Translations under genes and position numbers: made by a program
NCBI GenBank assembly: GCA_945952415.1
Contig: CAMFIF010000012.1
Coordinates: forward strand, 62,001 to 126,000
From: an uncultured Rhizobium sp.
GTDB taxonomy: Bacteria > Pseudomonadota > Alphaproteobacteria > Rhizobiales > Rhizobiaceae
Length of the DNA stretch: 64,000 bases
Direction: 5' to 3'
In this document: piece by piece, positions 33,238 through 41,957 of the stretch
Layout: each line of letters opens with the position of its first letter
Numbering within the stretch: position 1 is the first letter of the stretch
The notes under the pieces: generated by a model
What the model was told of the DNA's origin: nothing
Database searches by the model: none
What the model saw: the letters and a program-made list of their open reading frames with translations, nothing else

Positions 33238-36200
33238 TCATGCGGCGATCTGATCTGCTTCGGCAATGGCGGAAGCAGCCAGTTGTTCCTCGATCTCGCG
33301 AAGATGCTTCCTTTTCGCGCCGAGCTCCTCTGCGAACTGCAAGGCGCCACCGATGCGCGATTGATAGGAATTCAGCCGGCGCTCGGCCTCTTCGAGCCGC
33401 CGGCGATTTTGCCGTTGCTCGTCGTGGAAACCATCGAGCGCATGCTCCAGCCGTGAGATTGCGCCGAGTGGCGTCACTGTAATGGCAAGGTCGATCTCGT
33501 ATTCCGCGCCGGTGCGCTGGAGCAGCGTCTCGAAACGATAGCCATCACCCTTTCCGAAGCGCTCCCCTTCATAGACGAGGTCGAAACCACCGATCGTCGC
33601 CAGATGCACCTCGCCCTCCTTCTGCAGCTGAAGAAGCGTGAGGATCTCCTTCATCAGCGCACGACCGGCCTCCTTGCGCTCGGTATGGCTCTGGCCGAGC
33701 ACCGTCATCGTGAAGGCGTCGCCAGTCGTCGGCCGCAGGCGTGCAATGTCCTTGCCGATCTCGCCGATGCGCCGGGTCGAGACCTCGATGTCACGCTCGG
33801 CATCGCGCATCTGCCGGCGGACGGCGTATTGGTCGTCCTCATGGGCGGCCCGAAGCCGTTCAAGTCGGGCGATATCGGCTTCCAGTCCGGCTTTCTGCAT
33901 CAGTCGCTCGTCCCCCGATGCAATAGCCTTGGCCATGGCGAACTGGTTGGCTGCGCCTTCGCCGATATCTTCCAGCCGCCGGACCGAGGTGTCGCCTGAG
34001 AGTGCTGCGGCAATGAACCGGGCCTTGCGCTCGTTGTTCTGCCACATCGAGGCATCGAGACTTCCCTCGGTGGCATAGGCGAAGATATCGACCTCGTTAT
34101 GCTGGTTGCCCTGGCGAACGATCCGGCCTTCCCGCTGCTCGATCTGCGACGGCAGCCATGGGACATCGAGATGGTGGAGAGCCTTGAGCCTCAGCTGTGC
34201 ATTGACGCCGGTCCCCATCGTCTCGGAACTCCCGATCAGGAAGCGGACCTTGCCGGCGCGGACATCGCCGAACAACCGCTGCTTGGCCTCGGTCTTTTTA
34301 TAGTCCTGCATAAACGCGATCTGCGCGGCGGGCACGCCAAGCCGGATCAGCTCATCGCGGATAAAGCGATAGGCCGAGAAGCCACGCGATTTCTCGACAT
34401 TGATTGTGCCGAGATCGGAAAAGATCATCTGTGCGGCGCCGGGGAGATCAAAGTCCTTGCCGTCAGGCCGCTGATACACGGTCTCGCCGGTTTCCTTCCA
34501 GATCCGGTGGGCATTGCGGACCAGTAGATTGAGCTTGTTGTCCGCCTCATTGCCGGCTGCCGGCATGACGAAGCGCAGGTCGATCGCGGCATGGCGTCCA
34601 TCAGTGATGACGGAAAGTAGGATATCGTCGCCGGGCTTGGCCGGCCCCTCGCGCTTCTCGATCGCCTTGATCCTGCCATCAAGCATTAGCTGATAGGTCT
34701 TGAACAATGCCGTCGGCTTGGCCGTCAGGATCTGTCGGCGTCCGGTCGAGAGGTTCGGGACTTTCACATATTGCCTGAGATCGTCGGGCATAACGACATC
34801 GGCAAAGGTCCGGAACATGGCGATCAGTTCGGGGACATTGACGAAGGAGGCGAAGCGGCTCACCGGCTTGTATTTGCCGGATGGCTGTATTTCGAGCTCT
34901 GTCGTCGTGTCGCCGAAGCAGGAGGCCCAGGCATCGAACTCGTGCAGCCCGCGCTCGGCAAGGGCGGCATGACCGAGCAGGCGCTGGATCGAGAACATTT
35001 CTCCGAGCGTGTTGGTGATCGGCGTACCGGAGGCGAGGACCAGCGCCCGGCCGGGATTGCGTGTCTCGATATAGCGGGATTTGACATAGAGATCCCAGGC
35101 GCGCTGCGACCCATTGGGATCGATGCCCTTCAGCGTCGACATGTTGGTGGCGAAGGAAAGCTTTCGGAACTCCTGCGCCTCGTCGACGACGATCTGGTCG
35201 ATGCCGATCTCGGAGATGGTCAGCAGGTTGTCCTTGCGAGTGGCGAGTCCCTCCAGACGCTCTTGCAAACCTTCCTTGAGCCGCTCGAGGCGCTTGCGCG
35301 AGACGCGATCCTCGCTGTCGACTTTGGTCAGCAGATCCTCATAGAGCTGCAACTCATCCTGGATCATCGCCTGTTCAAAGGTGGAAGGAACCGCGATGAA
35401 GCGGAAAGCGGAATGGGTGATGATGATCGCGTCCCAGGTGGCCGTCGCCGCGCGCGACAGGAACCGGGCGCGCCTGTCCTTGGTGAAGTTGGTCTCGTCG
35501 GCGACGAGAATACGGGCATTCGGATAGAGCGCCAGGAATTCGCGGGCAGCCTGCGCCAGGCAATGGCCCGGCACGACCAGCATAGCCTTGGCGATCAGGC
35601 CAAGTCGGCGCTGTTCCATGATGGCAGCGGCCATCGTCATCGTCTTGCCGGCGCCGACGGCATGGGCGAGATAGGTCGAGCCATCGGCGATGATCCGCCA
35701 GATCCCGCGCTTCTGGTGTCCATACAGAACAAAGGCGCCAGAGGCGCCAGGAAGTTTGAGATGGGAACCGTCGAATTTGCGCGGCGCGATGTTGTTGAAG
35801 CGATCATTATAATCGCTGGCCAGTCGATCGGTGCGGTCCGGATCGGTCCAGACCCAGTCCTGAAAAGCCTGCTTGATCCTCTGCAGCTTGTCACGGGCGG
35901 CTTCGGTATCGACGACATTCAGGACACGGCGCTCGCCCTCGACATCCTTGAAGACGTCGAAGATCTGTGGGACACGGCTGTTCAGCGCATCGGCGAGAAG
36001 GTCGCCGGCATGGCGGCGGCTGGTGCCCCATTCTGAGGTCCCGGCGGCGCTATAACCGAGTTGGCGTGCCTCCACCGTCCAAGACCCGAGCTCCGGCATA
36101 TGGTGGATGCGGATATCGGCGTCCATCTTCTCCTTAACGAAGGCCACGACATCGGCGGCCGGGATCCACGGCGCACCGAGACGGGCGGTGATATCGGAGG

Positions 36201-38328
36201 GGCGAAGATCGGCCGGCTGGACTTCGGTCAAGGCGCGGACATTGCGCTCATAGGTCGGATCGAGCTCGGCCGCAGCCTGCGCTGCGGCGAGCTTGGTGCG
36301 AACGGCTCCGGAGAGGTATCCATCGGCTGTCTTCCAGGACCCATCGGCCGGATCGCGGAAGATGGCCTCGCCCAGATCGTCGACCACATCAGCGGCATCG
36401 CGATGGAGCAACTCGGCGATATGGTCGATATCCACGTGTCCGCGTTCATTCAGCACGACCGCAAGCGCATCTGAGGGGGAGGTGATCGTCGGCGCAGACG
36501 GCGGAGCGATCACCCGTTCGGAAAAAATCGGACCGGGCTTCGCCGTGTCGGTCTCCAGATCGTAATCCTCGATCGAGGCGACCAGCCAGCAATCCGGGTC
36601 ATCCCGGAACGGTGCAAGGTTCGGCTGGCGATGGGTTTCTTTGACCTCGCCGGTCTCGGCATCCTCCTGGACTGAGACGACGGTGTGATTGATTGGCCCG
36701 AAATCGCGCACAAAACTCGACCAGGCGATCCGCAGTCGAACCTGCAGGTCGCGCCAGGGCCGGTCCGTCTCCTGCGCCTTCAGCACCTCGCGCACGGCGT
36801 CACGGATCGGGATGAGCTTCGAGATGATACGGACGTGCTTTTCCGAGATCCCGTCGCCGGTGCGGCCTTTGCGGACGGTAACCGGCATGGCCGAGCCGTC
36901 GAGCATCTGCATCAGGCCCTTGGAACGGTCAAGGAAGAAGCTGCCCTCACGAACAGCGCCACCCTCCGGCTGCAGGTTAACGATCTCGCTGAGCTCGTCC
37001 TCTAAATCGATATCGATCGGCGTTGGCTCGCCGTCATAAAGATCGACGGGCAAGAGATCGATGGCAGCGGCGAGTGCGGCTTCGAGATCCTCTCCGGCGC
37101 GGGGCCGGCACGTATAGGTTTCGCCGAACGGTCCTGAGGTCAGGGCGTGGGTGCCGAGCACAAAATCCGGGTGTAGGGCGAGCCACCTGTTGACGCGAAT
37201 TGCGCCTTCGTCGTCGGTGGCGGGCTCGATCTCATCGACATCGAGCCACTGCTGGTCGCCTTCCGGCTCTCCAAGCTTCCGCTTGCGGAAGAACAGAATG
37301 TCGACGACGACATCCGTGCCGGCGTCGCGGCGAAAGCTGCCTTCGGGCAGGCGGATCGCGGCGATCAGATCGGCGGACTTCGCGATATGCTCGCGTGCCG
37401 TCGTGTCTCCCTTGTCCATCGTGCCATGGGACGTGACGAAGGCGGCGAACGCGCCGGGCTTCAGGAGATCGATTGACTTTGCGATGAAGTAGTCGTGTAG
37501 GCGTAGACCGAGCGACCGATAGGTGCGGTCCGATCTGACAGTGCGATCGGAGAAGGGCGGGTTGCCGATGGCGAGGTCGTAGATCGGTGCCAGATCGATG
37601 CGCGCGAAGTCGCCGTTGATGATGCGAGCTTTCGGCTGAAGCAGCCCGACAATGCGGGCCGTGACTGGATCGAGCTCGATCCCGGTGACATAGGCAGCGT
37701 CGCGATGGGGCTCCGGCATCAGGGCTGGAAAGAGGCCCGTGCCGATTCCTGGCTCCAACACCCGGCCGCCGTGCCAACCGAGTCTCTCAATACCGGCCCA
37801 GATCGCCCGGATGATGAACTCGGGCGTAAAATGAGCATACTGGGTGCAGCGGGCGAGCGACGCGTAGTCGGCTTCGGAGACGGCAGTCTCGAGCGATGAG
37901 CCGAGATCGTCCCAGCCCTGCCGAAAATCAACCTCGCCCGGCCGACGGAACATGCCATTGGCCAGCTCGCCGGCGCCGAAGCCGGTGAACTGGACCAGCT
38001 GCGACTGTTCTTCACGCGTTGCTGGCCGGTCCTGCTTGGCAATGCCGTCGGCAACGAGGATCGCCGCGACGTTGGCGCGAGCGCGATCCTTCCAGGACGC
38101 ACCAAGATTTCGATCACCATCAAGATAGAAGTTTGATCGAAGTCCTGCCCGGCGGACAGGCGTGGCAACGGGCGGCAGGGCGGGCGCGGGCGCTGGTGGA
38201 GTGGGCTCCGGGTCGTCATCATTGGCAGCATCAGGTGATAAACCGCCAAACGCGGTAACACCGAGCCCAAGGCCGGAGGACATGGCCGAGCTGCCGAACA
38301 TGTCGAAGGTAAAGGGGTCACTACTCAT
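33238..38328 (-). CDS. Giant adenine methylase-SNF2 helicase fusion
   Basis: 1696-aa protein. An N-terminal N6-adenine methyltransferase has an SAM-binding VLEPGIGTGLF motif near residue 190 and the catalytic NPPF near 255. A SNF2/DEAD-type helicase follows: AVGAGKTMT near 889, DEAQ near 1044, and C-terminal GTGVNAQ/QREGRIVRQGN near 1396. A Glu/Arg-rich coiled coil ends it. The N12-class methylase-helicase is typical of rhizobial and other large plasmids and recalls the phage P1 DarB antirestriction protein; protection of transferred DNA is an inference. AGGAG lies 7 nt before the ATG at 38328; an upstream in-frame ATG (38391) is less likely. Confidence 0.9.
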   Translation of the reverse strand: MSSDPFTFDMFGSSAMSSGLGLGVTAFGGLSPDAANDDDPEPTPPAPAPALPPVATPVRRAGLRSNFYLDGDRNLGASWKDRARANVAAILVADGIAKQDRPATREEQSQLVQFTGFGAGELANGMFRRPGEVDFRQGWDDLGSSLETAVSEADYASLARCTQYAHFTPEFIIRAIWAGIERLGWHGGRVLEPGIGTGLFPALMPEPHRDAAYVTGIELDPVTARIVGLLQPKARIINGDFARIDLAPIYDLAIGNPPFSDRTVRSDRTYRSLGLRLHDYFIAKSIDLLKPGAFAAFVTSHGTMDKGDTTAREHIAKSADLIAAIRLPEGSFRRDAGTDVVVDILFFRKRKLGEPEGDQQWLDVDEIEPATDDEGAIRVNRWLALHPDFVLGTHALTSGPFGETYTCRPRAGEDLEAALAAAIDLLPVDLYDGEPTPIDIDLEDELSEIVNLQPEGGAVREGSFFLDRSKGLMQMLDGSAMPVTVRKGRTGDGISEKHVRIISKLIPIRDAVREVLKAQETDRPWRDLQVRLRIAWSSFVRDFGPINHTVVSVQEDAETGEVKETHRQPNLAPFRDDPDCWLVASIEDYDLETDTAKPGPIFSERVIAPPSAPTITSPSDALAVVLNERGHVDIDHIAELLHRDAADVVDDLGEAIFRDPADGSWKTADGYLSGAVRTKLAAAQAAAELDPTYERNVRALTEVQPADLRPSDITARLGAPWIPAADVVAFVKEKMDADIRIHHMPELGSWTVEARQLGYSAAGTSEWGTSRRHAGDLLADALNSRVPQIFDVFKDVEGERRVLNVVDTEAARDKLQRIKQAFQDWVWTDPDRTDRLASDYNDRFNNIAPRKFDGSHLKLPGASGAFVLYGHQKRGIWRIIADGSTYLAHAVGAGKTMTMAAAIMEQRRLGLIAKAMLVVPGHCLAQAAREFLALYPNARILVADETNFTKDRRARFLSRAATATWDAIIITHSAFRFIAVPSTFEQAMIQDELQLYEDLLTKVDSEDRVSRKRLERLKEGLQERLEGLATRKDNLLTISEIGIDQIVVDEAQEFRKLSFATNMSTLKGIDPNGSQRAWDLYVKSRYIETRNPGRALVLASGTPITNTLGEMFSIQRLLGHAALAERGLHEFDAWASCFGDTTTELEIQPSGKYKPVSRFASFVNVPELIAMFRTFADVVMPDDLRQYVKVPNLSTGRRQILTAKPTALFKTYQLMLDGRIKAIEKREGPAKPGDDILLSVITDGRHAAIDLRFVMPAAGNEADNKLNLLVRNAHRIWKETGETVYQRPDGKDFDLPGAAQMIFSDLGTINVEKSRGFSAYRFIRDELIRLGVPAAQIAFMQDYKKTEAKQRLFGDVRAGKVRFLIGSSETMGTGVNAQLRLKALHHLDVPWLPSQIEQREGRIVRQGNQHNEVDIFAYATEGSLDASMWQNNERKARFIAAALSGDTSVRRLEDIGEGAANQFAMAKAIASGDERLMQKAGLEADIARLERLRAAHEDDQYAVRRQMRDAERDIEVSTRRIGEIGKDIARLRPTTGDAFTMTVLGQSHTERKEAGRALMKEILTLLQLQKEGEVHLATIGGFDLVYEGERFGKGDGYRFETLLQRTGAEYEIDLAITVTPLGAISRLEHALDGFHDEQRQNRRRLEEAERRLNSYQSRIGGALQFAEELGAKRKHLREIEEQLAASAIAEADQIAA

Positions 38329-38365
38329 GGGAAAGCTCCTTTGAAACGAAGGCGTGCGCAACCGT

Positions 38366-38385
38366 CCGGTCGAGAACTCGACCGG
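38366..38385 (-). promoter_or_regulatory. Leader hairpin upstream of the methylase-helicase gene
   Basis: CCGGTCGAG-AA-CTCGACCGG, a 9-bp perfect palindrome with a 2-nt loop, 38 bp before the ATG. A run of ten G (38403-38412 on the plus strand) lies slightly further upstream. Confidence 0.45.
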
Positions 38386-38421
38386 CTGCATTGCCCAGTT
38401 GCGGGGGGGGGGTGGTCTGGC

Positions 38422-39027
38422 TTAAGCGGCCAGGCGTGAAGGGAGATGGCGCAGATGCACCGGCAGCTTGGCGGCGATCTCGTCGTCGCTCAGCGTGTCA
38501 AGGAGTTTGAGGAACGTTCCTTCCTTCCCTCCATACAGCATGATCGTGCGATGGCCCTGCATGGGCTTCGGCCAGCGGTCGCCCGCGTAGCCGCGATAGT
38601 CGACTGCGGTTGTGCTCCAGATATGCTCGAGCCGTTCTTCGCGGCTCATCGCCCGAACCGGCCTAGTCTCGCGGTCGAGGATCGAGGAACGCATCGCCTC
38701 TACCGAATTTGGATCGGAGAGGTCGCAGTAGGTGTGGAAATAGCGGACGGCGTCATCAATCCGGATCGCGTAGAAGACCGAGGTCACGGAACCGGTCATG
38801 AACTCGCGCATCGCAAAGATCGGCCCCCGCATCCACAGCGGCGGCAGGATGTCGAGCATGTAGGAGTAGGAGGTCTCGTCGATCTCGAACCATTCGCCGG
38901 CATAGGTGGCAGAGTGATCACCATCAAAACGAACTGGGCGCTCGGCGTGCCGGTCGAACATTCGGAACATGTCGGCGCGTTTGGCTACGCCTTGAAACAC
39001 TTTGCGGGGGAGGGATATCGAGGTCAT
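38422..39027 (-). CDS. DUF1419 protein
   Basis: 201-aa soluble protein of the DUF1419 family, found mainly on rhizobial plasmids. Recognisable parts are MTSISLPRKVFQGVAKRADMFRMFDRHA, GEWFEIDETSYSYMLDILPPLWMRG, SVTSVFYAI and ALSDDEIAAKLPVHLRHLP at the end. No function is known. AAAGGACC precedes the ATG at 39027; the in-frame ATG 20 codons earlier would overlap the Toprim gene's end. It is transcribed toward the giant methylase-helicase gene, 93 bp away, and its start is 65 bp after the Toprim gene stop, so the three may form one transcript. Confidence 0.82.
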   Translation of the reverse strand: MTSISLPRKVFQGVAKRADMFRMFDRHAERPVRFDGDHSATYAGEWFEIDETSYSYMLDILPPLWMRGPIFAMREFMTGSVTSVFYAIRIDDAVRYFHTYCDLSDPNSVEAMRSSILDRETRPVRAMSREERLEHIWSTTAVDYRGYAGDRWPKPMQGHRTIMLYGGKEGTFLKLLDTLSDDEIAAKLPVHLRHLPSRLAA

Positions 39028-39092
39028 CAGCCTGGTCCTTTCGGGGTTTGGGGACCGAAGGCAGCGATGTCGTTTCGACCTCACCATCCTCT

Positions 39093-40130
39093 TCAGTCCT
39101 TTATGACCCCTCCCGAGCGGCCGGCCTCGCGTCCGGCCGGGTCAAGGGCCGGCGCCTCGCCGGGCGAAGCCTCCCTTGATGCGGCCGGCGCGCATGCGGC
39201 AGGCCTCATCTTCTTCTCCATTTTCCTTTCCCGTCTCTCCTTATATCTGTTTTGCAGAACCTCGTTCCAATCACCCGCCGCCGGGCGTAGCCGCTGCCAG
39301 TCGCACCCGGACGCCTCAGCGAGCACACGCAATCGCTCTGCGTAAACGTCTCCTTGGGAATTGGCATCAGTCGCGGCCACCAATGTCAGCTCCGGCCGTA
39401 CCGCGAGTTCGCAAAGCGCGGCATCTGTCGCCGGTGACCACCCGCCACCGGTGCTGAGATAGAGCGTTCCATCGCGGGAACCCTCGAGCGCTGCGAGGCT
39501 CATCGCGTCGATCGCGGCCTCGGTCACGCAAAGGCGGTTGGCGTCACTCGGACCCAAGCGGAACAGAAGCTTGGAGCCCCCGGTCGAGAACCCGCGCCAA
39601 TCGGGGCCTCGTTCTTCCCAGCCGACGACCCGGCCATGCCTATCGAGATGCGCTGCCCACATGCTGCCAAAAGGTCCTTCCCGAAGAAGGCCCTCCCGGA
39701 TGGCCTGCCGGACAATGACAGACGGGATTGAGCGCTCCCAACACAGATAGCGCCAGGCGCTGGTCCCGGGAAAAGGCATGCGCCGGTCTTGCCAGCGTTC
39801 GACAAGACCTGCCACTGGCCTTGACGTCCGCTGGCATATCCATTCCGGCCGGGAAAGTCGAAACCCGATCAGCGATGCAACGGCCTCCGCTGCGGATGGG
39901 AAGGAACACCTATCCAGAAACATGGCGAGAGCGAAAATATCACCCTTTTCGTCGCCGAGCGGATCGAACCAGCCTCGCCCCTCATGCGTGACGATGATGA
40001 TATTGCCGCCATGTCGGTATTTGATGGCACGTCGCGTGCTTTCCTTCGCATCGAGCTGATATCCGGCCCGCTCCAGAACGGCTTCGCAACTAACCTTGGC
40101 GCGTAGCGCCTCTAATTCTTCTCGGCCCAT
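39093..40130 (-). CDS. DUF3991/Toprim-domain protein
   Basis: 345-aa protein. The N-terminal part (about residues 1-90) resembles a DUF3991/primase-associated domain (VLERAGYQLDAKESTRRAIKYRH, GRGWFDPLGDEKGDIFALAMFLD). A Toprim fold follows, with the acidic CVTEAAIDAMSLAAL motif and the later TLVAATDANSQGD strand carrying the DxD-type metal site. Such proteins are plasmid primase-like or nucleic-acid-processing enzymes and may help replicate the transferred strand. A canonical zinc ribbon is not visible. The ATG at 40130 is preceded by GGAGAAAG and by two hairpins (40141-40184). Confidence 0.82.
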   Translation of the reverse strand: MGREELEALRAKVSCEAVLERAGYQLDAKESTRRAIKYRHGGNIIIVTHEGRGWFDPLGDEKGDIFALAMFLDRCSFPSAAEAVASLIGFRLSRPEWICQRTSRPVAGLVERWQDRRMPFPGTSAWRYLCWERSIPSVIVRQAIREGLLREGPFGSMWAAHLDRHGRVVGWEERGPDWRGFSTGGSKLLFRLGPSDANRLCVTEAAIDAMSLAALEGSRDGTLYLSTGGGWSPATDAALCELAVRPELTLVAATDANSQGDVYAERLRVLAEASGCDWQRLRPAAGDWNEVLQNRYKERRERKMEKKMRPAACAPAASREASPGEAPALDPAGREAGRSGGVIKD

Positions 40131-40140
40131 TTCTTTCTCC

Positions 40141-40184
40141 AGCCGCGGAGCGGCTGTCCCTTCTTCCTTCCCGCATCTCGCGGG
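40141..40184 (-). promoter_or_regulatory. Two leader hairpins upstream of the Toprim gene
   Basis: AGCCGC-GGA-GCGGCT (40141-40155) lies directly against the ribosome site of the Toprim gene; CCCGC-ATCTC-GCGGG (40170-40184) is 14 bp further upstream, with the 5-nt loop seen in the other leader hairpins. Confidence 0.45.
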
Positions 40185-40313
40185 CCACCTACCACCCGCC
40201 GCGAAGAGCGGAGGGTGCAAGGGCGCTGCGCGCAACTGCCAAAAGTTGCAGCAAGTGCTGCGGCGAAGCTTCCCTTGCGGCCGACAGCTCGCCAGCGGCA
40301 GGGATGGCGGGTC

Positions 40314-40490
40314 TCAATGAGACCCGCGCGGGAAATATTCGTGCACGATCTCAAGATCGTCTTCGTCGTCGAGTTCGTCGGACGGAAGGACGCCGAATTC
40401 GTCGCCGGACTTGAACAGGGTGATGGGAACCATCAGATCATTGCAGAGGTGGAAGGCGTGAGACTGAGCGAGGGAAAGATCGTGTGCCAT
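40314..40490 (-). CDS. Hypothetical acidic protein, 58 aa
   Basis: Not recognised as a named family. MAHDLSLAQSHAFHLCNDLMVPITLFK is followed by FGVLPSDELDDEDDLEIVHEYFPRG, very acidic near the end. I placed the start at 40490; ATGs at 40505 and 40565 are in frame, and none has a strong ribosome site, though GGAG lies 10 nt before 40490. It is the last feature of the conserved plasmid block on this side. Beyond it, 40491-40993 contains no gene I can support: first ordinary GC-rich DNA, then an AT-rich stretch from about 40740. Confidence 0.55.
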   Translation of the reverse strand: MAHDLSLAQSHAFHLCNDLMVPITLFKSGDEFGVLPSDELDDEDDLEIVHEYFPRGSH

Positions 40491-40860
40491 GTTCCGGTGC
40501 TCCATCGGAAGCGGGCCAATTCCCGCTGATGGCTCCCTCGAAGGAACAGGGACGGTCGCGATCACCGCGGAGGCGAAGACGGAGCGGCGGCAGCTAGCTA
40601 GCCGACCCCTTGCGGGTTGATCGACGGAGAACCGGACCTGGTCCAGGACGCCATCAAAAGAAGCGGGATTGGAGTGTTTTCGATGTTGCTCAGTTCTGGA
40701 GCTTGATCGCCGACCATCAGTTGACGATCCAATGCGTCGCTCGTGTCATTAGGCAGCAAGCAGCTCGAATCGAATATTCGTCAATTTTATCGTTACAGTT
40801 CAATAACTTATAAAAAATCGCGTAAGTTCTATTATGGAACTATATGCAGTTTAATAAAGC

Positions 40861-40877
40861 TGCAGATAACATCTGCA
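40861..40877. repeat. Palindrome in the AT-rich junction
   Basis: TGCAGAT-AAC-ATCTGCA, perfect 7-bp arms with a 3-bp centre. The half-site TGCAGAT resembles half of the pTi tra box, but the spacing differs and no gene start is nearby. Function unknown. Confidence 0.4.
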
Positions 40878-40993
40878 ACACCTGTAACTTCTAAAGGAAT
40901 CAATATGCGAGTTTCGGCATGCAAATTATGTCGACTTTTATTAGTCTCCGCTGCCGCAACATGATAAGTTTGGCTGTCTCTATATTTTTACAC

Positions 40994-41545
40994 CTACACA
41001 TGCTGTTGAAAATCTGGGGGAAAACTAGAATGCCGCCGCTCGCTGAGAAAGGTGCCTATGATGCGGGTTACATTATCTTCCAGACTATCGGTAGCATTCA
41101 CCGTCAAGTCATAACAGAGACCATTGTGAATAGCCTCAAAATCCGCCTTGGCCATACCAAGCGGGCGGTCACCGCGCTCAATCTCGCGCTGTTCCAGAAC
41201 ATCCAGTGGACAATGGATGCCAATGAACAGGACATCATGTCCCTTAAATCGCATGCGCAGATCCTCAAGCCAGCCAGGCGTATCGAGGATGTGTTCCAGA
41301 ATAAGGTTGTTGCCAGCGTCTACATAAGCTTGCAGGGAGGCATGAAAGCCATGGAAAACCGATCCACGGGCATCTGCCCAGCGAAACTCGCCGCTGTCAA
41401 AGCGACGCATTGGCAGTACGCCTGAGTCACGCAGGTGATCAATCGATATATGCCAGAAAGGACGGTCAAGGACCGCCTGCAACTTGCGGGCAAGAGTGGT
41501 CTTGCCGCTACTTGATGCTCCGTGCAGGAAAATAATATGCGCCAT
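40994..41545 (-). CDS. Chloramphenicol-phosphotransferase-like kinase
   Basis: 183-aa P-loop kinase of the chloramphenicol 3-O-phosphotransferase-like family: Walker A HGASSSGKTT at residues 8-17, FWHISIDHLRDSG with the putative catalytic Asp, then EHILDTPGWLEDL and FIGIHCPLDVLEQREIERGDRPLGMA. Stand-alone members exist in many bacteria, and most do not confer chloramphenicol resistance, so the substrate is open. AGGAGG precedes the ATG at 41545, and a good sigma-70 promoter (41572-41600) lies just upstream. It is a single gene next to the AT-rich junction, probably acquired cargo. Confidence 0.8.
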   Translation of the reverse strand: MAHIIFLHGASSSGKTTLARKLQAVLDRPFWHISIDHLRDSGVLPMRRFDSGEFRWADARGSVFHGFHASLQAYVDAGNNLILEHILDTPGWLEDLRMRFKGHDVLFIGIHCPLDVLEQREIERGDRPLGMAKADFEAIHNGLCYDLTVNATDSLEDNVTRIIGTFLSERRHSSFPPDFQQHV

Positions 41546-41571
41546 GGCTCCTCCTGAGTTTTTGTAGCACA

Positions 41572-41600
41572 TCTATAGAGACCTGTACTACCGATCGCAA
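41572..41600 (-). promoter_or_regulatory. Sigma-70-like promoter of the kinase gene
   Basis: On the minus strand TTGCGA (41600-41595), 17-bp spacer, TATAGA (41577-41572). The transcript would start about 20 bp before the ATG. Confidence 0.6.
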
Positions 41601-41693
41601 AGCCATGAAGAGTAGACGAAACGCAGCCGCCCCTTTACACACCGCTCCGCAGCCCTAAATTGCCTATGGTGCCGCTGACGTGACGAGGCTATC

Positions 41694-41942
41694 ATGGGCG
41701 AGCGTGAGATTTACACACTTGAGCAGTTCCAGGAGCGGCACGGGCTGGACGCACCGGAAGCCGCCCGATTGTTTGCCCGTTTCGGGCCGGGCCGGTTCGA
41801 TCTGGATGTTCTCATCGCCAAGAAGCGCGAGTTCGCCGAAAGCGCCCGCAGGTCGAAACGCGCACCGGGCGACCTGGGACCGGCCAACGCCGCTGATTTT
41901 TCCGGGAACCTATCGCCAAACGTAGGCGTTCGAGCCTCCTGA
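41694..41942 (+). CDS. Hypothetical protein, 82 aa
   Basis: Not recognised. MGEREIYTLEQFQERHGLDAPEAARLFARFGPGRFDLDVLIAKKREF looks like a small helical domain, followed by a basic linker (SARRSKRAPGD). The second half contains the DNA of an EcfG-type promoter (41905-41930) for the next gene. No strong ribosome site precedes the ATG; GACGAGG is the best candidate. Probably soluble. Its end is 15 bp before the next start, so both may also be cotranscribed. Confidence 0.55.
   Translation: MGEREIYTLEQFQERHGLDAPEAARLFARFGPGRFDLDVLIAKKREFAESARRSKRAPGDLGPANAADFSGNLSPNVGVRAS
41905..41930 (+). promoter_or_regulatory. EcfG-type general-stress promoter
   Basis: GGAAC (41905-41909), 17 bp, CGTT (41927-41930): exact match to the alphaproteobacterial EcfG pattern. 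Transcription would start about 20 bp before the membrane-protein ATG at 41958. Confidence 0.65.
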
Positions 41943-41957
41943 CAAGGAGGTAGCGCC

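Noticed and set aside
40743..40964. 73-codon frame in the AT-rich junction
   Set aside because: No ribosome site, unusual composition for a protein, no recognisable pattern.
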